DNA from: Porphyromonas cangingivalis
GTDB lineage: Bacteria; Bacteroidota; Bacteroidia; Bacteroidales; Porphyromonadaceae
Length of the DNA: 64,000 nucleotides
Reading direction: 5' to 3'
Assembly: GCF_900638305.1 (NCBI RefSeq)
Contig: NZ_LR134506.1
Location: forward strand, 1,674,001 to 1,738,000
This document shows, one piece after another, positions 44,497 through 53,075 of the stretch. The notes under the pieces are model-generated. The model saw nothing but the letters and a program-made list of their open reading frames with translations. It searched no databases and was not told where the DNA came from. A program made the translations under genes and the position numbers. Numbering within the stretch: position 1 is the stretch's first letter; the number at the start of each line of letters is the position of its first letter.

Positions 44497-45798
44497 ATGA
44501 ATATCAAACGCAATATCATCTTTGCTCTTGAGAGTCGCAAGAAGGCAGGTGTTCCCATTGTGGAGAATGTGCCTATCCGCATGCGTGTGAACTTTGCCTC
44601 TCAGCGCATCGAGTTTACTACGGGATATCGCATTGATGCTGTTAAGTGGGATGCAGACAAACAGCGGGTCAAAAATGGTTGCACCAACAAGCTTAAGCAG
44701 TCGGCAGCCGAAATCAATCCTTCGCTCCTCGGCTACTATACCGAGATACAGGAAATATTCAAGAAGTTTGAGGTCGATGAGGTGATGCCTACGCCCGAGC
44801 AAATCAATGAGGCATTCAATGCTCTGCACAAACCTGCGGAGGAAGAAGTGAAGCCCTCCAAAAAGAAAAAAGCCACAGAGGGCAACGATTTCTATAAGGT
44901 CTTTGATGAGTTTGTGCGTGATTGTGGTCGACAGAATGATTGGACACACTCCACTTATGAGAAGTTTGCAGCCGTAAAGAATCACCTTTCGAACTTTCGA
45001 GAGGAACTCAATTTCGAGTTTTTCGATGAAAAGGGACTGAACGACTATGTCGCTTATCTTCGTGAGGTCAAGGAGATGCGTAATAGCACCATCGGCAAGC
45101 AGCTGGCATTCCTCAAATGTTTTTTGCGTTGGGCTTTCAAACAAGGAGTGCATCAGAACAATGCTTACGACACTTATAAGCCCAAACTCAAGAGCACGCA
45201 GAAGAAAATCATCTTCCTGACGTGGGATGAGCTGACGAAGCTCCGAGAGTTCGAAATACCTGCGAACAAGCAGGCTCTCGAACGAGTGCGTGATGTATTC
45301 CTCTTTCAATGCTTCACAGGCTTGCGATATTCGGATGTGTTCAACCTCCGCCGAAGCGATGTCAAAGGCGAGCATATCGAGGTGACCACCGTTAAGACCT
45401 CGGACAGCCTGATCATCGAACTGAACAATCACAGCAAGGCGATTTTGGATAAATATAAGGATGTAGCTTTTGAAGATGACAAGGTCTTGCCTGTGATTAC
45501 CAACCAAAAGATGAACGACTACCTCAAGGAATTGGCAGAGTTAGCAGGCATAGATGAGCCTGTGCGTCAGACGTACTACCGAGGTAATGAGCGTATAGAC
45601 GAGGTCACGCCCAAGTATGCTCTCCTTGGTACGCATGCTGGGCGTCGCACCTTCATTTGTAATGCCCTTGACCTCGGTATCCCTCCGCAGGTGGTTATGA
45701 AGTGGACAGGACACAGCGACTACAAGGCCATGAAGCCTTACATCGACATTGCAGACGACATCAAGGCGAATGCGATGAGTAAATTCAATCAGTTATAG
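44497..45798 (+). CDS. Tyrosine recombinase (site-specific integrase) of a mobile island
   Basis: A 433-residue integrase. The N-terminal arm domain (1-110) is followed by a SAM-like core-binding domain (about 125-225, FYKVFDEFVRDCG...NFREELNFEFFDEKGLNDYV) and the catalytic domain. Catalytic residues are visible: Arg in FTGLRYSDVFNLRR, HxxR in THAGRRTFICN, His in WTGHSDYKAMKPYI, and the nucleophile Tyr at KPYID. The ATG at 44497 gives the usual Bacteroidota start NIKRNIIFALESRK. The DUF1016 gene begins four bases after the stop, so integrase and cargo are one operon. Similar integrases move conjugative and mobilizable elements. Confidence 0.9.
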   Translation: MNIKRNIIFALESRKKAGVPIVENVPIRMRVNFASQRIEFTTGYRIDAVKWDADKQRVKNGCTNKLKQSAAEINPSLLGYYTEIQEIFKKFEVDEVMPTPEQINEAFNALHKPAEEEVKPSKKKKATEGNDFYKVFDEFVRDCGRQNDWTHSTYEKFAAVKNHLSNFREELNFEFFDEKGLNDYVAYLREVKEMRNSTIGKQLAFLKCFLRWAFKQGVHQNNAYDTYKPKLKSTQKKIIFLTWDELTKLREFEIPANKQALERVRDVFLFQCFTGLRYSDVFNLRRSDVKGEHIEVTTVKTSDSLIIELNNHSKAILDKYKDVAFEDDKVLPVITNQKMNDYLKELAELAGIDEPVRQTYYRGNERIDEVTPKYALLGTHAGRRTFICNALDLGIPPQVVMKWTGHSDYKAMKPYIDIADDIKANAMSKFNQL

Positions 45799-45802
45799 CC
45801 CT

Positions 45803-47080
45803 ATGAAACAAGAAATACAAGCCATAGACCGCAAGGACTTCGCTCCTATCGTACATGCCATCGGGACAGACATCGAGCAAACTCAGGTGCGCATCGTGGC
45901 ATCCGCCAATGCCGATATGCTCTTTCACTATTGGAAGGTGGGGCATTTCATTCTTTACCTCCAAGAGAGAGAGGGCTGGGGTGCTAAGGTTATTGACAAG
46001 CTCTCGGAGGCTATTCGCTCGCAATATCCCGATAAGAAAGGATATTCGGCTCGCAATCTGCTTTATATGTGCCAATTCGCCAAGGCTTATACATTGGAAG
46101 TCTTAGTGCAGCTGGGAGAGGCGGATAAGACATTGGCCAATCCTTCCGTGGAGCAGGTTTTGAAGCAAACGAAAGCCCTCAACGAAATTACGCAACAACC
46201 TGTTGCGTTAATTCAAAATGCAAATAATCAGACATTTGAATTAGTGCAACAACCTGTTGCACAATTAGGAGAAGTAGTTCAAACACTATCCTCCATCTAT
46301 CAGAAAGACATTCAGCAAATAGAAGAACTCTTCAAGCGTTCTGCGGTCGTTCGTACAAATTGGGCGAGCCATGTAATACTCCTCAATAGCAAGCTACCTC
46401 TTGGCGAACGCTATTGGTACATCACGCAAGCCGTCGCGAACGGCTGGAGTCGGAACGTGCTGAAAACACAGTTGGATACCAACCTCTTCGCTCGTCAGAT
46501 TGAGGCGAAGAAAGTAACCAACTTCGCAGTGCGTCTGCCCGAGCCACAGAGCGACCTCGCCAACTATTTGATGAAAGACCCCTACATTTTCGACATCATG
46601 GGGCAGACGGAGCAGATGGCGGAGCGAGACATTGAGCATCAGTTGGTGTCGCACATCACTAAGTATCTGCTCGAGATGGGTAGTGGCTTTGCCTTTGTGG
46701 CTCAGCAAAAGCATTTTCAGGTGGGCGAACAAGATTTCTATGCTGACCTCGTTCTTTACAACATTCAGCTACATGCCTATGTGGTCATTGAACTGAAAGC
46801 AACGCCTTTCAAGCCCGAATATATGGGGCAACTGAATTTCTACATCAATGTGATAGACGACACGCTCCGAGGCGAACACGACAATAAGACTATCGGCTTG
46901 CTGCTCTGCAATGGTGGCGATAAGGTTGTGGCTCAATATGCCCTCTCGGGTTATGAACAGCCAATAGGCGTCAGCGACTATCAGCTCACTAAGGCTATCC
47001 CCGATAATCTCCGCTCTACCCTCCCCAGCATTGAAGAAGTAGAGGAGGAATTGAATAAGATTGTAGAGAGAGAAATTTAG
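45803..47080 (+). CDS. DUF1016/YhcG-family PD-(D/E)XK nuclease protein
   Basis: A 425-residue protein. The N-terminal helical DUF1016_N part (1-115) shows ADMLFHYWKVGHFILYLQERE and YSARNLLYMCQFAKAY. The C-terminal part (about 175-400) carries the YhcG nuclease domain: WASHVILLNSKLPLGERYWY, FVAQQKHFQVGEQDFYADLVLYN and VVIELKATPFKPEYMGQLNFY, in which D and E-x-K supply a PD-(D/E)XK site. Such proteins ride with restriction-modification and defence islands. The linker (128-155) is encoded by two near-identical 19-bp palindromes in an inverted arrangement. It lies four bases after the integrase and 16 before another nuclease-like gene. Confidence 0.85.
   Translation: MKQEIQAIDRKDFAPIVHAIGTDIEQTQVRIVASANADMLFHYWKVGHFILYLQEREGWGAKVIDKLSEAIRSQYPDKKGYSARNLLYMCQFAKAYTLEVLVQLGEADKTLANPSVEQVLKQTKALNEITQQPVALIQNANNQTFELVQQPVAQLGEVVQTLSSIYQKDIQQIEELFKRSAVVRTNWASHVILLNSKLPLGERYWYITQAVANGWSRNVLKTQLDTNLFARQIEAKKVTNFAVRLPEPQSDLANYLMKDPYIFDIMGQTEQMAERDIEHQLVSHITKYLLEMGSGFAFVAQQKHFQVGEQDFYADLVLYNIQLHAYVVIELKATPFKPEYMGQLNFYINVIDDTLRGEHDNKTIGLLLCNGGDKVVAQYALSGYEQPIGVSDYQLTKAIPDNLRSTLPSIEEVEEELNKIVEREI
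46190..46262 (+). repeat. Nested palindrome pair inside the DUF1016 gene
   Basis: ACGCAACA-ACC-TGTTGCGT (46190-46208) and GTGCAACA-ACC-TGTTGCAC (46244-46262) are perfect 8-bp-arm palindromes. Between them TAATTCAAAATG and CATTTGAATTA are also inverted, so the whole 73-base block is one large imperfect inverted repeat. It is translated in frame as the protein linker. Confidence 0.8.
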
Positions 47081-47096
47081 TAAGATATTTTGTGTT

Positions 47097-48248
47097 ATGA
47101 TGGAGGATATACAAAAACTCTTATCTAAGTTGTCACACTTGCATAAAGTAGAACAAGAGAGAATTAAGAAAGAAAAGGAGGATGGGAAATGCTTTAATGT
47201 GTTTTCTGCACTGAATCTGAGCTCTGATGAAGTGCATTTACATTCACGCTTATTGGCAACATTACTCAACCCCAATGCTGACCATGGATTGGGAGATGTA
47301 TTTCTTAAATCTTTCTTGGGGACCATAGATTTACCTGAAAACTACATTATACATTGTAAAGGTCAGTTAGTTGAGAGGTATGTAGGAAAGGTAACACAGA
47401 CTGATGGAGGGCGGATAGATATCATTCTTGAAGATGGAAACCATGCCATCATTATAGAGAATAAAATCTATGCGAGCGACCAACCAAACCAATTGCTTCG
47501 ATATTACAACTATGGGAAAAAAGAGTTTGGGGAAAACAACTTCAAATTAGTTTATCTTACGTTATATGGTTGCGAGCCATCAGAGATATCATTGGGAGGA
47601 GAAATTTTTAATGTTGCCCAACTCTCCTATGGACAAGATGTATTAAACTTGTTGGAGGAGTTTGCACAGTCTCAATCTCCAAAACCAATCCATCGTACTA
47701 TCCAAGATTATATTGCTATTATCAAACAGCTCACATCCCAAGATATGGATACTGCATACAAAGAAAATGTTATTCAAGAAGCCATTGATAATATTAGTGC
47801 AACTTCAATATTACTGCAGCTAAGCGAAGAGATGGGAAAGGAAATCAGAGATAGGTATATATTTTCTCCACTGAATACATGGGCTAAGGACCAGAATATT
47901 TCTTATAAGGTAACCGAGGATAATGGAGCTCTACTCCTAGTACCTCAAAAATGGACAAATTATGCGATTCGTATAAAAACAGAGAATAGACATTATTGGG
48001 AACGTGTATGGATTAGTATAATTAAGAATTCTAATTCCTTCAATTCGACGGAAGAGAGAAAGCTTGATTGTTTCTCTGACCCTCCCCACGAAGATAATCT
48101 CTTTGGTTGGAGCTGGATTTCTGATGATGAGGGGAACAACTGGCATGATCCTGCGCAATATCCACAAATTTGTGAGAAAGAGGTACTTAATTGGATTCAG
48201 GATAAAATCAAAGAGATTATCAATCTGACAGAGAATGAGCAGTTTTGA
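47097..48248 (+). CDS. PD-(D/E)XK nuclease family protein (PDDEXK_4-like)
   Basis: A 383-residue protein. The N-terminal part has FNVFSALNLSSDEVHLHSRLLATLLNP, typical of the PDDEXK_4 family start, then the nuclease core: GGRIDIILEDGNHAIIIENK with Asp and E-x-K, and NQLLRYYNYGKKEF. The C-terminal 150 residues are unlike anything I can name (Trp-rich: WTNYAIRI, YWERVWISI, FGWSWISDD). It starts 16 bases after the DUF1016 gene and is clearly AT-rich. The two nuclease-like genes behind one integrase look like cargo with a defence role; that is an inference. It converges with the relaxase remnant with a gap of only four bases. Confidence 0.8.
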   Translation: MMEDIQKLLSKLSHLHKVEQERIKKEKEDGKCFNVFSALNLSSDEVHLHSRLLATLLNPNADHGLGDVFLKSFLGTIDLPENYIIHCKGQLVERYVGKVTQTDGGRIDIILEDGNHAIIIENKIYASDQPNQLLRYYNYGKKEFGENNFKLVYLTLYGCEPSEISLGGEIFNVAQLSYGQDVLNLLEEFAQSQSPKPIHRTIQDYIAIIKQLTSQDMDTAYKENVIQEAIDNISATSILLQLSEEMGKEIRDRYIFSPLNTWAKDQNISYKVTEDNGALLLVPQKWTNYAIRIKTENRHYWERVWISIIKNSNSFNSTEERKLDCFSDPPHEDNLFGWSWISDDEGNNWHDPAQYPQICEKEVLNWIQDKIKEIINLTENEQF

Positions 48249-48252
48249 GGGT

Positions 48253-49514
48253 TCAAAGTTTCCTCGCTCTATTTCGCCTAATAAGCTGTTGCCACTTGTG
48301 TTCGCACCAATCGGGGACAGATAAGCCGTTGATGGAGAGGAAGGGCTTTTGCTTTTGGTCTTTCTCAATACAGAGCATCGTGTCTTCCTCCTCGAAGTAG
48401 CGTCTGTACATCGAGGAGTAAACCTTGGCTTTGGCTCGCACGGCATTGCCTGTGCGGTACATCTGTGTGACTTGCTCATCTGAGAAGCCCATAAACGCTA
48501 AGAGCCTGCGTACATTGAGGAGGGCAAAGAATGGGGGCATAAATCTCTGAATAAAACTCCGCTCCTCCTCGTAGGCTTTCAACTCCTTACGCTGTTATTC
48601 CAGTTCCCTGTCCTTATCCTTGAACCTGTCTTGTAGGACGACAATCTCCTTGCGAATGTCGTTCTTTTCTTTTTCGCTGAGGTATTGAGCTTGTTCTGCC
48701 TCCTTTTCAAGAGATTCGATACGCTGTTCGGCTTTGTCCAGCTCTGAATTACCAAAAAATGAATAGAGCGTTCCCTTGATACGGAGCTTACCTGCTTTCT
48801 TTTCCAGTTGGGCAACATGCTCTTTGAGCTCAGCTTCCTCTGCCTTCTTGTTTTCGGTTGCTTTGACCAACTCTTTGTAATACGCCATGTTCATGCGATG
48901 CTTGGCTTCCGAGCCGTGAAGACCTCGTTCTAAGCCGAAGCCGCTCGGGCATAGGTCGTTTGATACTCTTCCAGCTTCTTGGGCGTGAGGACATCATCGG
49001 CACAGAGGCGCACCTTGTTTCGCTTGGTCTTGTACTTGCGTTTGCCGTTGTCGGCTTCATCCTTGGCTTTGCGTCTTTCGCCTTGCACGATTGGCACGAC
49101 GGTGGCGTGGATGTGGGGCGTCTCTTCGTCTGCGTGGAGCGTGGCTGCTACGACATTCTCCGCTCCGAAGGTCTGTCGTAGCCAATCCATCGAAGCCTCG
49201 CACCATTCAGAGAGTCGTCCTTCTTTTTCGATGCGGAGCATATCCTCGTGCGAGCCCGAGAGGATAAATCGCAAGGCTCGCACTTGATTGTCGGAGACCT
49301 TTCGGTAGATACCTGCGGTCGCTATTCGGTGCTCGATAGCCTGTGTTCGGCTCGTGATATTTTCTGGGAATTGCACCAGTTCCCGATTGAAGCATGTGCG
49401 AGAGGCATCGACATTATTCGGGGCGTATGTCCGCTCGATATGAGCGGTCACCCCCGAGTCGTTGCCTTTCGCCTTGTCTATATGTAATAAGACGCCAGTT
49501 CGATTTAAGCGCAA
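48253..49514 (-). pseudogene. MobV-family relaxase (mobilization protein), broken
   Basis: Remnant of a plasmid/transposon mobilization relaxase. The N-terminal catalytic part is clear: HIDKAKGNDSGVTAHIERT and ATLHADEETPHIHATVVPI, the HxDExTPHxH metal site. After YQTTYAR the frame is lost at about 48940-48950 by one base; the other frame continues as GFGLERGLHGSEAKHR and on through MNMAYYKELV. A TAA at 48595-48597 then interrupts the same frame after KDKDRELE, and the coding continues as QRKELKAYEEERS to 48253. The coiled coil (about 48600-48870) is otherwise intact. The natural start codon has been replaced by the end of an IS. Three lesions make a functional product very unlikely. Confidence 0.85.
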
Positions 49515-50556
49515 GTAGGAAGTTTGGGGTTTCTAACGATTTCAATATTCAGCTCAGGCTTCTTAGGGAGGAAGTTGTAAGCAATCAGCCCCGAGATAAG
49601 GTTGGTAAGAAAATTGTTAACACTACGATGTCTGGTATGCTCTATCTGACAGACGTTTTTGAGCATATCATTGACGGTCTCTATGAGAGTTCTTTTTCTT
49701 AGTAACACTTTGTCGTAAAGATGCATAAGAGAGTTCTTCATGTTTTTTTGATTCTTGTGATCATGTGAATATCATCGACAAAGAGTTGATCAAAAAGACT
49801 TTGGGAGATATAACCTCTATCTCCGATGAGTTTACCGAAAAGCTTCTTGGTGAAAGCCGAGTCCTTAAGGGGTTCTCTGTCATCACAATTGCCCGGAGTG
49901 ATTTGATATTTGATGATTTCTCCTTTGTCGTTGATGACAATGTGTAGCTTAAAGCCATAAAACCACCCCATGGTACACTTCCCTTTTCGAGCCAATCCTT
50001 TCATTGTCTTATGTCCTTGAGCTCGTTTGACATGACAGGCTCTCAGCGGGGTCGAGTCTATAAAAGAGATACCTGTACATTCGCCTAAACAGCACATATT
50101 CAGGAATGCGATGAGCTTGTATCCCACTTTACTTTGCAATTCGACAAATCGATTGTAGGAGACAAGATCAGGAAATTCGGATCGACACGAGTGGGTGATA
50201 TATTGTAGATAAAAAGCCTTGAGATCTCGGTACCTTGAGAGATGAAAGAGTATAAGGATGGTCATTACCTCACCGTCAGACATCCTAGACTTCCTGTTTC
50301 TACGCTTTTTACCATCCTTTTCTATACTCTTTTCCTTGATTGTTTGGTCAAAAAGCTTTGAGAAGTCATCTACCATACAAAAAATATCAACTATATTTGT
50401 CTTCATAAAGTGGCGTTTTATTTGTGTGTATCACCTTGGTTTTCAGATACTAATACACAAATCATTCGCCACTTTTTCAATTATAACCACAACTATGTTA
50501 GGCCGTTAATGTGGTTTGTGAGTTTGTTTCATTCTTCGTTTTCTTACGTCGAACTG
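49496..50556 (-). mobile_element. IS982-like insertion sequence
   Basis: A roughly 1.06-kb element with a DDE transposase on the minus strand. Candidate terminal inverted repeats are CAGTTCGATTTAAG at 49496-49509 and CTTACGTCGAACTG at 50543-50556, which match at 12 of 14 positions. The left end abuts codon two or so of the relaxase, showing that the IS landed on the relaxase start. No target duplication is visible, so a deletion may have removed the other half of the island. Exact ends are my estimate. Confidence 0.65.
49505..50406 (-). CDS. IS982-family transposase in two overlapping frames
   Basis: The first frame (50406-49738, 222 residues) holds [20 protein letters not shown], the first catalytic Asp in [14 protein letters not shown] and the second in LIGDRGYIS. 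The second frame (49741-49505) continues [20 protein letters not shown] and supplies the Glu in [11 protein letters not shown]. The break is at a run of seven A (49743-49749, T-run on +): eight A, or a -1 slip after AAA AAA, would join the frames. IS982 transposases are normally one open frame of about 300 residues, so this is either programmed slippage, a natural inactivating change, or a sequencing error in a homopolymer. Confidence 0.8.
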
Positions 50557-50602
50557 ACATTTTTTAATACAAGGATTGTCACAGAGATAGAGATAGTTGT
50601 CG

Positions 50603-50610
50603 TAACTTTG
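50603..50610 (+). promoter_or_regulatory. -7 box of the flavin reductase gene
   Basis: TAACTTTG, a full match to TAnnTTTG, about 40 bases before the start codon at 50650 and outside the IS. Confidence 0.5.
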
Positions 50611-50649
50611 GACATCCATTCATCCATAAAAATAAATACAACACAGACT

Positions 50650-51264
50650 ATGAACGTCCTACTCATCAACGGCAGTGCACGTGCCAAGGGGAATACCTTC
50701 ACCGCCCTTTCGGTCGTCGCAGAGATACTCCAAAGTGAAGGGATAGACACCCACATCATGCAGATCGGCACCAAGCCGATACAGGGCTGTACAGGCTGTG
50801 GGCGTTGCAAGACCATCGGACGATGTGTCTTCGAGGACGACTTGTACAACGAAGCTCGTGAGCGTATGCTCTCTGCCGATGCCCTCATCGTAGGATCGCC
50901 GACCTACTTCGCAGGCCCCAACGGCAGTCTCACAGCACTCCTCTCCCGCCTCCTCTACTCCAACAGGGATGCCGTCTCATACAAGCCTGCCGCGGCAGTC
51001 GTGGTGGCTCGCCGTGGAGGAGCGACGACGACCTTCGACAGTCTCAACAGATTTTTCATGGCGTGCAATATGCCCATCGTATCGTCTCAGTACTGGAACA
51101 TCATCCACGGTGAGACTCCGGGCGAAGTGCTTCAGGATGCCGAAGGGTTGCAGACCCTACGTGTCCTCGGGCGCAATATGTCCTGGCTCCTCAAAGGCAT
51201 CAAGGAGGCCGACAGACCTCTGCCTGAAGCCGAACCGAAGGAGCGCACCAACTTTGTGCGTTGA
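50650..51264 (+). CDS. NADPH-dependent FMN reductase / flavodoxin-like protein
   Basis: A 204-residue flavodoxin-fold protein. LLINGSARAKGNTFTAL is the FMN phosphate loop; GCTGCGRCKTIGRC (about residues 40-53) is the Cys-rich loop of iron-sulfur flavoprotein relatives; SADALIVGSPTYFAGPNGSL is the flavin ring loop. Proteins of this type reduce quinones, metals or flavins, often under redox stress. Its ATG at 50650 gives the standard N-terminus; the upstream frame runs back into the IS. It lies about 95 bases before nhaD on the same strand. Confidence 0.85.
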   Translation: MNVLLINGSARAKGNTFTALSVVAEILQSEGIDTHIMQIGTKPIQGCTGCGRCKTIGRCVFEDDLYNEARERMLSADALIVGSPTYFAGPNGSLTALLSRLLYSNRDAVSYKPAAAVVVARRGGATTTFDSLNRFFMACNMPIVSSQYWNIIHGETPGEVLQDAEGLQTLRVLGRNMSWLLKGIKEADRPLPEAEPKERTNFVR

Positions 51265-51359
51265 TCCCCCCTTGCAATCATCATCCGGAGGGCTTCGGTC
51301 ATCGGAGCCATCCACCACTTTCTTGTTTCACAGAGACAGACATTTAGGTAAGTACACGT

Positions 51360-52706
51360 ATGTTTGAAGTTTTATTCATCTCACTTTTCATCCTCGGCTA
51401 TCTCATGATAGCCCTCGAACACCCACTCAAGATCAACAAAGCAGCGACAGCCCTCGTCATGGGTACGGGGCTGTGGGTGCTGTACAGGTATGCCCTCACG
51501 GCCTTTGAGCCTGCTGTCAGCTCCGATGGTGTCGTCCCCCTCGTCGAGTCGCGCCTGATGGAGACGGTAGGAGAGATAGGAGAGACGATCCTCCTGCTCC
51601 TCGGAGCTATGACGATCGTGCAGGTCGTCGACTTCCATGGCGGATTCAGCTATGTCGCCGACATCGTCACCACACGCAAGAAGAGGACACTGCTGTGGGT
51701 CGTGGCATCGATAGCTTTCGTCTTCTCCTCCGTCCTCGACAACATGACCACCACCATCGTGATGATCATGATCCTGAGGCGCATCATAGGAGACAGAGAT
51801 CTACGACTCTTCTATGCAGGGATAGTCGTCATCAGTGCCAACGCAGGGGGAGCCTTCTCCCCCATCGGTGACGTCACGACGATCATGCTTTGGGTCAACG
51901 GCAATGTCACGGCAGGACACCTCATACCCTCGCTCCTCTTGCCAAGCATCTTTACGATCCTCATCCCCCTCATCGTCGTCACCCCTTTCCTACACGGTGA
52001 AGTCTGTCCGCCCGACGATACGGAAGTCTCTGCCGAAGAGGCCGCCCTTGCCGAGCTCCAGCACCGCATGACGAGCCATGAGAAGCTCATCATCCTCGCC
52101 CTCGGTGTCGGCATCCTCCTCTTCACCCCTGTCTTCAAGGCTGTGACGCATCTCCCCCCCTTCCTCGCCATGCTTGGCGGTCTCGGTGTCCTATGGATGT
52201 ACACCGACATCTTCTACAGACGCAGACGCAAATACATCAAAGAAGGGCTCATGCGACAGGTCAGCCTCGTCGTACAGACGGTGGACATCGCCACGCTCCT
52301 CTTCTTCTTCGGGATCCTCATGTCGGTCAAGACCCTCGAACTCACAGGCATCCTCGGCTCGCTCGCCACAGAGATGGAGATCCTCGGGCTGGAGACACAG
52401 AGCTTCCTCATCGGGGCTGCCTCATCCATAGTGGACAATGTCCCTCTCGTGGCTGCATCCATGGGGATGTACAAGATCGATCCCATGTCGGCTCAGCTCT
52501 GTGTCGATGGGGAGTTTTGGAACCTCATTGCCTACTGTGCCGGTACGGGAGGTAGCCTCCTTATCATCGGTTCGGCCGCGGGGGTGATCATGATGGGCTT
52601 GGAGAAGGTCTCATTTGCATGGTACCTCCGTCGCATCTCACCATTGGCAGTGCTGGGTTACATCGCAGGCTTCGGGATACTCCTCCTCCAGAGCCACCTC
52701 TTCTAA
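51360..52706 (+). CDS. nhaD: Na+/H+ antiporter NhaD
   Basis: A 448-residue inner-membrane antiporter of the ion transporter superfamily with about 11-13 helices. Family marks include EIGETILLLLGAMTIVQVVD, SSVLDNMTTTIVMIMILRR (the re-entrant Asn/Thr-rich segment), NAGGAFSPIGDVTTIMLW and the mirror repeat SSIVDNVPLVAASMGMY with GTGGSLLIIGSAAGV. NhaD exchanges Na+ (or Li+) for protons and helps alkaline and salt tolerance. A shared-stem terminator follows 22 bases after the stop. Confidence 0.92.
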   Translation: MFEVLFISLFILGYLMIALEHPLKINKAATALVMGTGLWVLYRYALTAFEPAVSSDGVVPLVESRLMETVGEIGETILLLLGAMTIVQVVDFHGGFSYVADIVTTRKKRTLLWVVASIAFVFSSVLDNMTTTIVMIMILRRIIGDRDLRLFYAGIVVISANAGGAFSPIGDVTTIMLWVNGNVTAGHLIPSLLLPSIFTILIPLIVVTPFLHGEVCPPDDTEVSAEEAALAELQHRMTSHEKLIILALGVGILLFTPVFKAVTHLPPFLAMLGGLGVLWMYTDIFYRRRRKYIKEGLMRQVSLVVQTVDIATLLFFFGILMSVKTLELTGILGSLATEMEILGLETQSFLIGAASSIVDNVPLVAASMGMYKIDPMSAQLCVDGEFWNLIAYCAGTGGSLLIIGSAAGVIMMGLEKVSFAWYLRRISPLAVLGYIAGFGILLLQSHLF

Positions 52707-52727
52707 ACTGACAATACCTTGCCACAT

Positions 52728-52767
52728 AAGGGGCTGTGTCACAATATCCTTGTCGACACAGCCCCTT
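52728..52767 (+). terminator. Terminator of nhaD
   Basis: AAGGGGCTGTGTC pairs perfectly with GACACAGCCCCTT around a 14-base loop; T-rich bases follow. Its stem is nearly that of the terminator after sprA. Confidence 0.85.
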
Positions 52768-52831
52768 CTTCACATCCGCCCCCGTATCTCCCACGCACAC
52801 AGCACCACAAAAAGTCCTTGGATCGTCTCAA

Positions 52832-52897
52832 TCAAGTCTTACGACTTTCGTCTTCAAATCTTACGACCTTCGTGATCAAGTCCTACGACTTTTTTTT
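52832..52897 (+). repeat. Three-copy 22-bp tandem repeat, AGTCTTACGACTT family
   Basis: Three direct units of exactly 22 bases (52832-52853, 52854-52875, 52876-52897), for example TCAAGTCTTACGACTTTCGT. The last unit ends in a run of eight T. No inverted unit is present here, unlike the arrays at 25.3 and 37.7 kb. Confidence 0.85.
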
Positions 52898-53015
52898 CGG
52901 GGAGCTGTCAGGCAGGACTCCATGATGGCAAAAGATCGAGACAAAGGAGATGCACGAAAGCACACTCATCGCAAATTTGTGTAAATTTATTAAAGTGGCT
53001 TTCTCTCAAAAAAAC

Positions 53016-53023
53016 TATATTTG
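53016..53023 (+). promoter_or_regulatory. -7 box of the ICMT-like gene
   Basis: TATATTTG, a full match to TAnnTTTG, about 53 bases before the start codon. Confidence 0.5.
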
Positions 53024-53075
53024 CACCGAAAATCAGAACAAACACAATTCATTAACAAATCAATCATTACAGACC

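Larger units (their letters stand above)
52707..53075. other. Intergenic gap with terminator, repeat array and promoter
   Basis: This 369-base gap holds a terminator (52728-52767), a three-unit tandem repeat (52832-52897) and a -7 box (53016-53023). No gene is supported in it. Confidence 0.6.

Noticed and set aside
44364-50585. GTCACAGA at 44364 and again at 50578 as possible attachment-site direct repeats of the island
   Set aside because: Only eight bases match and flanks differ (ATA|GTCACAGA|TATT versus ATT|GTCACAGA|GATA). In 6 kb such a match is expected by chance, and no tRNA or gene end marks the site.
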